From positions 310,001-374,000 of the forward strand of contig JAWKTV010000004.1 in NCBI GenBank assembly GCA_041398905.1: a DNA stretch of 64,000 nucleotides, given 5' to 3'. The stretch is from JAWKTV01 sp041398905. Lineage in GTDB: Bacteria; Planctomycetota; Planctomycetia; Planctomycetales; Planctomycetaceae. Positions 20,445-29,893 of the stretch are shown piece after piece. Position 1 is the first letter of the stretch, and every line of letters starts with the position of its first letter. The notes beneath the pieces were generated by a model. The model was not told the DNA's origin and searched no databases. It was given only the letters and a program-made list of their open reading frames with translations. The translations under genes were made by a program, and so were the position numbers.

Positions 20445-20503
20445 GTGATTGCAGCAATCAGATCGTCGGACAATTTGCGACCGAGAGCGGTCGCGGCCAA
20501 CGG

Positions 20504-20896
20504 TTACTCCTGCGACAGGACGAAGTTCTTGAACTTCAGCGACGAGTCGTCGGCACCACCCACCAGCGTCTCGTAGAAGTCGCTGACGATCGAGTGGAAC
20601 CGGCCCTGCTCGACAGAGTAGAAGTTGTGCTTGCCGTCGCGACGGGCGGAGATCAGACCGGCCACGCGGAGGAGCGCGAGGTGGTGGCTCACCGCCGGCT
20701 GGCTCTGTTCAAGGCGATCGCACAGCGCGGAGACGTGCAGTTCTCCCTCGCGGAGCAGCATGAACAGAATCTTCAGACGGGTCTCGTCCGCCAGGAGCTT
20801 GAAAACCTGCACCAGGTCCTTCTCAAGGCGATCCGAGATTTCAGGAAACTGCCCCTTGGCCACATTGCGCTGGGGCTCAATCACATTGGTCAACAT
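20504..20896 (-). CDS. ArsR/SmtB-family winged-helix regulator
   Basis: 130 residues. The winged helix spans about residues 30-100, with recognition helix S-Q-P-A-V-S-H-H-L-A-L-L and wing A-R-R-D-G-K-H-N-F-Y-S. The alpha-3 stretch reads E-L-H-V-S-A-L-C-D, so the C-x-C metal site of ArsR/CadC members is missing; sensing, if any, must use other residues. It stands alone with its own terminator, so its target is not evident and may be its own promoter. Confidence 0.88.
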   Translation of the reverse strand: MLTNVIEPQRNVAKGQFPEISDRLEKDLVQVFKLLADETRLKILFMLLREGELHVSALCDRLEQSQPAVSHHLALLRVAGLISARRDGKHNFYSVEQGRFHSIVSDFYETLVGGADDSSLKFKNFVLSQE

Positions 20897-21600
20897 GTTA
20901 CTCGCCCTTTGGGTGGGTTAGGATTCCTTGCGCCGCCGATCCTCGGCAGCGTGGATTCTCCAGAATGTATGTCCGCTCAGTGCGGTCGATGTCAGTTGAA
21001 GTTAGCCGCACTTGATTGGGGGGTCCGTGCCGATTGTTCACCGCCCCGCACACCCCAACCGATTCAGTCTCTGGTCCGCCGAAGGACCGGAAACCACACT
21101 ACTCAACCTCGGAAGTCCGTCCTTCAATCCACCGATGCCGATGGCTCAATGGCAAAAGATTCTCCAAAGCTGAACGTCAGGATTGGGGCATTCGGCACAC
21201 TGCAGCGGTACTGTTGTCGAGCCGATCTGGTCGCACCCCGAGCACTCACCACCCCTCACCTGCCGCGATTATTACGGCCTCAGGCCCAGTGGTCAATTAC
21301 GATTTTTGCTAACAATTCAGGATTTACGGGAATTCTCAGGACATTCACCGGTTCGCCGCGATTCCCGCGATCTCAATCGCTGCTATTCGGCCGCTTTGAT
21401 ATGAAGCACTTCTGCCTGGATTTTTTGGCCGGAAGAAAATCCCCCATCGCCAACACCTGATTGGAACGTTTTGTACCACACTGCCCAGGGGGCCTCGTCA
21501 CGGTCCAAACTTCGACCAGGACCGCCGTAGCCACCCACAGTCACGACAACGCCCTCGCACTGGATGCGGACTATTCACATCATTCTTGAGAATTTGCACG
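20897..21600. other. Intergenic region upstream of the ArsR-type gene and the SDR gene
   Basis: About 700 bases between two divergent genes. It is more AT-rich than the genes around it, mostly at 21280-21480. A small inverted repeat ATTCT-TG-AGAAT (21582-21593) lies just before the SDR start. I see no coding sequence, RNA gene or repeat. Confidence 0.4.
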
Positions 21601-22389
21601 ATGGACGCTGCTGAACTACCCCAACTTCCGCCCCCCTTCGCATCCCTGCGCGGCTCACGAGCCGTCGTGACCGGGGCCTCGTCGGGTATCGGCCAGGCGA
21701 TCGCACGACAGTTCGCGCTCGCGGGAGCCGACGTCCTGATTCACGCCTGCAAGTCCGCCGAACGGCTCAACGTGACCGCCGCAGAGTTGCTGCGATATGG
21801 AGCAGCCGTTGAGACTTGCCTCGCGGACCTCGGGACCGCCAGCGGACGAGAGCGGCTCGTCGAACAGAGCTTCGACCGGTTCCCCAACCTTCATATCTGG
21901 GTGAACAATGCCGGCGTCGACCTGTTGACCGGCCCGGGAGCGGGCTGGACTATGCCGAGAAGCTGCAGCAACTCTGGGAGGTCGATGTTCGAGGCACGAT
22001 GCTGCTGTGCCGCGAAGTGGGACGCCGGATGCGCGAACAGGGTCGGGGGGTGCTGTTGAACATTGGCTGGGATCAGGCGGATCGTGGTATGGGAGGCGAC
22101 AGCGGCGAGTTGTTCGCGGTGGCCAAGAACGCGATCATGGGGGACCCGCTCTCTCGCCGTCAGCCTCGCCCCCGAGGTTCGGGTCAATTGCATTGCGCCG
22201 GGCTGGATTCGGACCGCGTGGGGCGATCAGGCGAGTGACGAGTGGCAGGAACGGGTCAAACGGGAGACCCCACTCGAACGTTGGGGGACGCCCGATGATA
22301 TCGCCAAACTGGCGCGATTCCTCGTCAGCGAGGAGGCCGCTTACATGACGGGGCAAGTTATCAATGCCAACGGCGGGGCCGTCCGATAG
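21601..22389 (+). CDS. Short-chain dehydrogenase/reductase-like protein lacking the catalytic Tyr
   Basis: About 262 residues. The NAD(P) fingerprint T-G-A-S-S-G-I-G-Q-A and the N-N-A-G motif are normal. At the active site the usual Y-x-x-x-K reads F-A-V-A-K, and the Ser about 13 residues before it is also not seen (N-I-G-W-D instead). The C-terminal P-G-W-I-R-T and the ending G-Q-V-I-N-A-N-G-G are typical of FabG-like members. Two frame corrections are needed: one base missing near 21941, and one extra G in 22139-22143. The Tyr codon region itself is away from both. A TTG at 21586 is an alternative start. The MoaD-like gene starts 37 bases later. Confidence 0.8.
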
Positions 22390-22426
22390 CTGCCGCAACC
22401 CGCCAGAATCGACGAGAAACAGCATT

Positions 22427-22702
22427 TTGAACCGGCGATCAACGATTCGAGTCGAGTTCTACGGCATTCCGCGGTTGCGCGCGAAGCGGCCCGCCCTTGA
22501 TGTTGAAGCGGAGACCGTCCGAGAAGCGTTGCAGCAGACCGTGCAGGTGCTGCCCGGACTGGCCGACTGCTGCACACCGGACGGCGGACTCCGCAGCGGC
22601 TACCTGCTGAGCATCGACGGTGTCCGGTTCATCAGCGACGTCACTCAAGAGCTGCGACCGGGGCAGACGCTGCTGCTGCTCTCACGGGACGCTGGCGGTT
22701 GA
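22427..22702 (+). CDS. MoaD/ThiS-like beta-grasp protein ending in Gly-Gly
   Basis: 91 residues from a TTG start. The fold pattern of ubiquitin-like sulfur carriers is visible: a first strand I-R-V-E-F-Y-G, a helix with V-R-E-A-L-Q-Q, a V-N/D-G-type hairpin (S-I-D-G-V-R-F-I), and a final strand T-L-L-L-L-S. The chain ends exactly in D-A-G-G, as needed for C-terminal adenylation and thiocarboxylation. No ThiF/MoeB-type activator, MoaE or ThiG gene lies nearby. An upstream ATG at 22364 would overlap the SDR gene and add a tail with no fold. It probably forms an operon with the SDR-like gene. Confidence 0.7.
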   Translation: MNRRSTIRVEFYGIPRLRAKRPALDVEAETVREALQQTVQVLPGLADCCTPDGGLRSGYLLSIDGVRFISDVTQELRPGQTLLLLSRDAGG

Positions 22703-22785
22703 AGTGAGCCTCGACGGCAGCGACCACCGACCTTTCACCAGGATACAGAAGTAACCACTCCATCGATCGAGAAAGCAGGTGATTC

Positions 22786-23334
22786 ATGACGGTTTTCGAC
22801 TTGTGGCTGCCAGTGCTGCTGAGCGGAATGCTGACCCATGTGCTGAGTACATTCGCCTGGATGGTGCTCCCGCATCACAAGCCCGAGTGGAACCGGTTGC
22901 CCGCTGAAGAGGAGCTCATCGACCTGATCGAGACCCGCAACGTTCCTGCCAACCAGTACATGTTCCCGTTCGCCAGCGGTCCGGACGAAATGAACTCACC
23001 GGAGTACAAGTCGCGTCAGGCGAAGTGTCGCGGGATGCTCATCCTGTGGGAGTCGCCGCCGCACATGGGGGCGGCGATCGGGAAGACGCTGGCGTTCTTC
23101 TTCGTTGCGGCGTTCGTCATCGCATATCTCGCCGCTCTCGGGCTCCCGCGGGGCGCGACGTTCCTCGATGTCTTCCGGTTCGTGACGACCGCGGGGCTGC
23201 TGACGCACGTCGCGGCCCACTTTCCGCACGTTTACTGGTTCCGTCGCCGGGTGGCGATGGAAGTGTTGGACGGGGTCGCTTACGCGGTCGCCACGGGACT
23301 GGTCTTCGCGAGCCTCTGGCCGGCGCCGGCGTGA
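22786..23334 (+). CDS. Membrane protein with four predicted helices, unknown function
   Basis: 182 residues. Membrane segments at about 5-27, 105-125, 130-150 and 160-178. Between the first and second there is a soluble loop of about 75 residues with H-H-K-P-E-W and a Met/Pro-rich portion. The body is well formed with a clear ATG after AAAGCAGGTGATTC. I do not recognise the family. Its stop lies 12 bases before the end of the convergent PQQ-protein gene. Confidence 0.65.
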   Translation: MTVFDLWLPVLLSGMLTHVLSTFAWMVLPHHKPEWNRLPAEEELIDLIETRNVPANQYMFPFASGPDEMNSPEYKSRQAKCRGMLILWESPPHMGAAIGKTLAFFFVAAFVIAYLAALGLPRGATFLDVFRFVTTAGLLTHVAAHFPHVYWFRRRVAMEVLDGVAYAVATGLVFASLWPAPA

Positions 23335-23346
23335 CGCAGCCATCCC

Positions 23347-26300
23347 TCACGGCAGCGCCAGCACGTCGGGCTCGTCCGGGAGTTCCACGTAATGCACCAG
23401 AATCTGAGACGCCGCTCCGAAGATCGTGAAGCACCCCGCCGGGCGGTGGTGTTCGAGATGCACGATCCGCTGCCGGTCGATATCGGTCCGACGAGCGACG
23501 GCGGTTCCCGTGCGCTTGTCGACGAGTTCGAGCAGCAGCCGCGAGGCATTCGTACCCGTCCCTTCCTGCACGCGGCTGAAGGTGACGAGGAACGGCAGAT
23601 CGTGACCGGCCGCGGTCAGCATCGTCCGCTTCTGGAACACCTCGCGCCATCGCTCCCGGCCGTCCTCGCGGTCAACTGCGATCAGCGATCCATGTACGGT
23701 GACGCTGGGCAGTTGCAGCTCCGTGCTCGCGCTTTCATAGCGCACACTTGTCGGCTGTTCCACGCTATGCCCAACGTGGATGTACCAGGTGTCCGCGTCG
23801 CTCCAGACCCGCAGCGACGACATCTGCGACGCCAGTTCCGCATCGAGTTCGTAACGAGTCCGCACTTCACCGGCCAGTGTGTCGATCACCACGACCTCAC
23901 CCAGGTCATTCACGCAGGCAAAGTACCGCGTGTCGGCACGATCATCACACAGCCGGGGATGGGCAGGCTCGTTGAAGACCAATCGATCATGCAACGGATC
24001 CCAGACGCAGAAGCGCGGCTCGCCCGCTTCGGTTCCGGTGACGAAAGCGATCATCCGGCCGTAGCAGGTCCGCACGCGTCTGACATCCCGAAGATCGATC
24101 GGCATGTGACAGGTTCGCAGTTCCTCGCCGGTGCGTGTTGACAGCACACGGCAGGTCCGCAGGTCAGATTCGAATACGACCGTGACTTCTTCGTCCCCGC
24201 ACAGGCCGGTGTCGTCGTTGGCGAACAACCCCGCCTCGTCAGAGATGTCCAGCCGCTCCCAGAGGGTCGCTCCGGTCAAAGGATCGAGACAGGCGAGTCC
24301 CGCGGTGCTTTGCACGACGCAGTAGCCATCGCCGCTGGGGCCCAGCCGCACGCGCCGCGACCGTCCCGGTCGAGTGGTGAGGCTCTTGGACCAAAGAACT
24401 GCGGAGTCCAGCAGCGACAGCCCGTGAACCTGCGTCTCGGCCATTGCCAGAAAGCCCCCTCCTGCAGGTTGGAAGCGGGCATCCGGTTCGTGGCTGCGTG
24501 CCGGGACCGTGATCTTGCCGACCCGCCGCGCCGTCGCCCGATCGACGATCGCCAGCTCCATCAATGGAGAATCGTTCGACGGGGTGCGGCCCGCCGGCTC
24601 GGCGAGCTTCATGATCCGCAGCGAATCGTCCACGCGACGGTCCAGTTCCCGATGCGGATGCAGGAGCGTCGCCAGATCGAGCGGGGCCGTGAAGTACGGA
24701 CCGTCGTCGACGGCGATCGCATCGGTTTCTGCGCCAGTCGCGGCGGGAGACAACTGGACATCCAGGACATCGAAACGCGCATTCCGACGCGCACGCAATG
24801 TTGCGTTCGCCAGGACTCCGGTGGTGTAGGTCGCGGCGACAACATCCTTCCCGGCATTTCCGGCGAACGCCAGTTGCAGCAGATTCGGCGCGACATCGAA
24901 GTCCGCGGCGGCAAGACGGCCATCGATTCCTCCACCGCGCAGCAACGAACCGAGCAGTCGCCGCGAACGCAACTGCAAGCTGGCGTCAGTCGAGGCGGCA
25001 GCGAACCGCAGTTGCGTTTCAGCCTGCAAGAGACGGCCATCGGCCTGATAGCCGCGCGCGAGATCGAGTCGAGCCGCATCGGCCGCCGTCGTGCCGCTGA
25101 ACTGACGCACGAATCGTTCGAGACTGGACCGATCACCAGAGAGCGTGACCGCGAACTGTTCGTTGGCGATCGTGCGCCGCAAGTCGGCGCGACCTTCTTC
25201 CGTCAGGCTGGCTTCCAGGCGTTGCCATTCCTCGGCAATCGCCTGTGCCGGTGCGAGCCGATGGCTCGATAGACTGTCGCCCGGGATCAGCAGGTCAGCC
25301 GGCATCGCCGCGAGGTGCGCCGTCGCGCGGAGCATCAGCGGGACATCTCCCTCTCGCGCCGCGATCTTCAGCTCCGCGAGATGCATCCGCGAGCACTCTT
25401 CCGGGGTCCGGCTCCAGCGCCGCAACTCCGCCATCGCGTCGTCCAGTGGCATCACTGCCGCATCGCCAGCCAAGGCGTCGCGCACGGTATCGTGAATCAA
25501 CTCCAACAGCAGTCGCCGAGACCGATCAAGCTCGCCACCATCGGCGAGACTGACTGCACTCCGCTCAACCGTGAGCAACTCACGCAGCCGAGACAGAGCC
25601 GACCCCTCGTCGCCGAGCGTCAGGTCCAGTTCGGCCAGCAGTTGACGGCGGGTGGTCGATGCCGCCCCGCCGAGTTGGGAACGCATCCGCTCGACGAATT
25701 GGCGATTGAGATCGGCCGGATCGCTGTCTCCAACCGACGGCTCCCGCTCGTTGGCCAGCAGGTTCATTCGCAATGGCTCGGCCTGCAGAAACACCTGCGT
25801 CGCTACCGGCGAGACCGAGGCGATCGCCTCGTCGATCGCGACAAGGTTGCCGGCCGCCCGGATCGGCGCGGGCTGTTCCACCAAGGTGACGACTTCACTC
25901 GAAGGCAAGAACAACGGCGTTGCCAAATCGGCTGCGGACGTCAGCCGCGCAATCAATGGTGATCCGTCATTCGCGAGTTCGCCCGTTTGCGCGTCGAGGT
26001 TGTGCAGGTGTCCGCTGGCGAGCGGTAACACCACCTGGCCACCGAGCACCACTCCTCGGCCGGACAATCCTGCGACCGCACGTTGCCAACGACGGTTTCC
26101 CCGCGTCGCGTCATAGCAGGCGATGCGATCGGTACTGGCGATCACGACATCACCCACCGGTGTCACCAGCACCGACTGACCACCCTGCCGCGGCTGCGAC
26201 CACGCCACATGCCCGCCCGCGAGATCGATCGCGTGAATCTCCAGTGAGTCGGGGGGCATCACAATCGCACGCCCTCCCGCGATCACCGGCTGGACCGCGT

Positions 26301-28328
26301 ACACCGTCGCGCCTGGTCGGCCGTCTCCACGCCAACTGACCGACCCACCGTATTCCGAACTGCGGTACTGCAACACCCACGTAAACGTCCGTTGATCGCA
26401 GTTCCAGCCGACCACCGCGCCGGCAGGTGTCGGGCAGATCAACTGCCCCGCGGCGAGCGCAGGAACAAAGCCGATGCGCCACCGCTGCCGGTCGTCGCTG
26501 ATGGGCCGGTCCAGCAGCGCCAGCGGCTGCACGTACTCAACCGCGCCGCTCGCAGCCCGCAGCACCACCAGATTCACTTCGCCGCGATGCTCTGAAAGCA
26601 GGTACAACTGGTCGCCGCGCGGGACCGGCGGGCCCATAAAGAAGTGCCCCGCCAGCACGTCGCCCGGCGATGCCGAGGTCGCCGGGCCGCCGACGCTCCA
26701 CGCAACCGCCAGTTCGCTTGCCCCGGACCTGTCGGCGGACCGCGCATCGCCGACTGCGTGGGGTGTTTCGGGCAGCCTGAGCGCCACCAGCCGGTTGGAC
26801 ACGGTGGTGGGCAGACTGTGCGAATCGCGAAGCAGCGGCGGCTCACTCGCAGGCTCCGCCTCCCCCAACAGTTCTTCGCAGATGTCATCGATGAAGTACA
26901 GTTGGTCGCCGTCGCTGGAGAGCGACCCCAGGAGAGAGTTTTCGGCAGCCACCTGATCGAAGGCCTGGACGACGGGAGGGGGTGTGCCCGCCGGCGCGAT
27001 CGGCCGTGTCCGCTGCAAGTTCAAGGCGGTTTCGCAACGCCAGGACCACACGAGGTCGCCAGTCACCGCGTCCCGCGCCGCGATATCGTTCATTCGTCGG
27101 ACGATGATCCGGCCATCAATCGCCAGCGGCAACGCCGATGTCGCCAGACTTGCTTCTTCGTCCAACTGCGTGCGGCACCAATGTTCGGCGGCCTCCAGTT
27201 CCGCGCCGGCGTCGTCCCGATCGGAGGCCACCAGCCGCGTCACCGCCAGCATGCACGCCGACTGCGACGACTCCAAAGCATCGCCCGCGGATTGCCGCAG
27301 CGTGCTCCACAGCGGCAGATGAAACGGCACCCCGCCGGCTCGCATTCCGCCGCCGTCGACGCCGCCATACGGCATCGGCCAGTCGCGCGAGGCGATGGCC
27401 GACCGGCCTTGTGCGGATCGGATGCGTTCACTCTCCCGTTGCAGCCACGACGCCACTGGCCGCGTCTCCTCACCGACCAATAGCTCAACGTTCTCGATTC
27501 CCGCGAGTGACTCCACACCGGTTCCAGGGGCCGCGGCCTCCAGCACAACCGCGCGGCGAGACGATCGCGCGGTGAGCAGTTCGCCAGTCCACCGCTCGAC
27601 AGCAGCGATCGCCAGTAGACTTCGCTCTCTGCGAATCGCCCCTGATCGCAGTACAGTCGCGCCAGCGACAACTCGGCCCGCTGCGCGGCCTTCGTGCCAG
27701 GGTAACCACGGACCACACCGATCAGACCTGCGACCGTCCGCGCTGGATCAACCTTCGCGAGAGCCGCATCCGCCGCGGCGCCGACCAGACGTTCGTAGCG
27801 TTCACGCTGGGCGGGTTCGAGGTGCCGCAAATGATCGGCCGCCAGATTGCGGACGCTGGTGGGCCGATTGGTCGCTTCATCCCAGACGAGCGTGTCGTCA
27901 AGAGCGGTGCAGACGTCTCGCAGTTTCAGCAGGCCAGCAATCGGCTCGCCACCTTCCAACTGCCGCAACGCCGCCTCCAGCGCGACATCTCGTCCCCGTT
28001 GACGATACAGCAGATGATTGAGCCGACGGCGTTCCAGATATCGCCGCTGCTCCCACAGTCGACGCATCTGCGCGGTGGTCTCCTGTGCCATCTCGGCGGT
28101 CTGCAGCAACGATCGCGCGACCGAGGGAGAGTCCGGCCGCTCGCTCGCGGCGGCGTGGGCGGGGAGCGGGCGGGGTCGCTCGGCGGGTTGACCGGCAGGC
28201 GGCTGTTCGCCGAGCCGGTCGGCCGCGGGGGACGCGGTCGTCGAGGACCACCACCAGCAGGTCGCGCTCAGCAGGCCTGCACACACCTTTCGCCGCCATC
28301 CCTGGCGACGCACGCCTGGTCCGCTCAT
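23347..28328 (-). CDS. Very large secreted PQQ-like beta-propeller protein with helical repeat region
   Basis: About 1,660 residues. A signal-like N-terminus (V-C-A-G-L-L-S-A-T-C) leads into a TPR-like region. An N-terminal set of PQQ/WD-type blades follows (for example I-A-A-R-D-A-V-T-G-D-L-V-W-S-W and I-A-C-Y-D-A-T-R-G-N-R-R-W). A second helical, TPR-like stretch lies in the middle (L-A-R-G-Y-Q-A-D-G-R-L-L-Q-A-E-T). A second set of blades ends the protein (L-A-C-L-D-P-L-T-G-A-T-L-W-E-R). Such proteins are typical of Planctomycetota and are probably periplasmic scaffolds or BamB-like; no catalytic residues were seen. One frame correction is needed near 27545. The gene stands alone. Confidence 0.75.
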
Positions 28329-28902
28329 CTCTCAACTCCTTTCGAGAGAGGCGCTCGACCCACGGGGCTCGGATCGAGCGGGGTTCAATACTCAAAAACT
28401 CGCCAGAGCCGCAAGACCGATCAGTTGGTCTGGATCAGTCTGCGTCGGCATCGGCAGTATTCGCCGATCACAAGTCGCGACGTCGTGTCCCGCCTTGTGT
28501 CCACGCCGCTACTCCTTCGCACACGCGATACCAATCGCTCGGACGGACCGGATCAACGGGCCTCAAGTCGTTCCATGCCAGCCAATTAGTGATCGCCAAC
28601 GAGGCTCTCAACGACGCATGGCTCGACATGAGCGGCGGACCCGGACTGCCGGGACTGCGCGCGGAGCGGACGAGAATGCAGGCAGGAACCGTCGGAAGTC
28701 GCCAGCACCAGTCAGGCGGATGCAATCACCCCTCAAGGTGCGTTGGAGTAATACCGCGTCGGTCGAATACTCCGACGTTTAACTCTCGATGACATGGTGC
28801 GCGGCCTGCCCGGACCGCCGCAGGTCCCGATCCGTTTGCGTCCTCGTTCGCGTGCCGGGATAATTACCGGCTGATGCAATCACCCCATCACAGGAGGCGA
28901 TC
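28329..28902. other. Divergent intergenic region upstream of the DUF1559 gene
   Basis: About 570 bases with no convincing gene. The 14-mer GATGCAATCACCCC occurs twice (28719-28732 and 28873-28886), the second copy just before the ribosome binding site of the DUF1559 gene. A strong Shine-Dalgarno CACAGGAGG lies at 28890-28898. Confidence 0.45.
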
Positions 28903-29817
28903 ATGGTTCAGCTTTCAAGCAGGCGGCACGGGTTTACGTTTGTCGAGCTGCAGGTGGTCATCGCCGTTTTGGCGGTGCTGGTGGCTTTGCTGCTGCCCGC
29001 CGTGCAGCAGACGCGGGCGGCCGCACGCAGGCTGCAATGTCAGGATCACCTGCACAACATCGCCATCGCGATGTACGACTACGAGAGCGTGTACAAAACC
29101 TTCCCCCCCGGCTGGGTCAACCAGGTGGACGGCCACTCGAACTTCGCGTGGGGTCGGTCCCTGTTGCCGTTCGTTGAGCAGGCTCCACTCTACGAGCTGA
29201 TCCGCGACGACGATCCGCTCCCCAAGCAGTTGCTCGACCCGCAGAAGCTTCGCGGGATGCAGACGCAGTTGGATATCTATCGTTGCCCGAATGACCCTTC
29301 GACACCGCTCAACAGGATCAACCTCCCTACCGACAGCAACGGTCAAACACACGAGCTGGCTTTGACCAACTACGTGGGCAACCACGGCGGCGGCGATTGG
29401 GCTGATCCACCCCGGGGTTACACCGGCATCTTCGCGATGAACAGCAGGACGAGAATTCGTGACATCACCGATGGCACCTCCAACACAGTGATGTGCGGAG
29501 AACGCAGTCTGGAGGCGGTCGCCGGCCGACCAAAATCGACATGCGGCGCGAGCGTGATGTTAACCGTCGGAGGCGATGGGGAGGGGACCATCGAGCGGTT
29601 CGCCCTGGCGATCGGCAGCGCCGGAATCAACTCGGCCGAGCAGCTTGACGGCCAGGAACTGGGAGTGTGCTCGGAGGGGCAAAGCAGCGCGCATGCCGGA
29701 GGAACTCAGGTTGCCCTGTCCGATGGCAAGGTCTCCTTCCTCTCGGAAGAAATTGATCCCGTGCTGCTCCGCAATCTCATGGACCGGGGAGACGGCAACC
29801 CCGTGCGTGTGCCGTAG
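28903..29817 (+). CDS. DUF1559 protein with prepilin-type N-terminus
   Basis: 304 residues. The start has the type IV pilin-like signal G-F-T-F-V-E-L with a long hydrophobic helix after it, ending P-A-V-Q-Q-T-R-A-A-A-R-R. The DUF1559 core follows, with Y-E-S-V-Y-K-T-F-P-P-G, the Y-V-G-N-H-G region, the D-I-T-D-G-T-S-N-T segment and the H-A-G-G end. DUF1559 proteins occur in large numbers in Planctomycetota and are thought to be pseudopilin-like surface or secretion components. The ATG is fixed by an AGGAGG eleven bases upstream. Confidence 0.93.
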   Translation: MVQLSSRRHGFTFVELQVVIAVLAVLVALLLPAVQQTRAAARRLQCQDHLHNIAIAMYDYESVYKTFPPGWVNQVDGHSNFAWGRSLLPFVEQAPLYELIRDDDPLPKQLLDPQKLRGMQTQLDIYRCPNDPSTPLNRINLPTDSNGQTHELALTNYVGNHGGGDWADPPRGYTGIFAMNSRTRIRDITDGTSNTVMCGERSLEAVAGRPKSTCGASVMLTVGGDGEGTIERFALAIGSAGINSAEQLDGQELGVCSEGQSSAHAGGTQVALSDGKVSFLSEEIDPVLLRNLMDRGDGNPVRVP

Positions 29818-29893
29818 GTCATCTGCGGTGCTGTACAACTCGCCCCACCCCTGTCGGGGCGGGGGCATCGTGTTCCGTTTCGAGGGGGTGGAT

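Noticed and set aside
28719..28886. Two copies of the 14-mer GATGCAATCACCCC, considered as attachment sites
   Set aside because: The 140 bases between them hold no gene, there is no integrase or tRNA end nearby, and 14 bases is too short to be convincing.
29843..29861. GC-rich hairpin after the DUF1559 gene
   Set aside because: It has no T-run on either side and lies just before the next gene's start; it may only be part of the leader.
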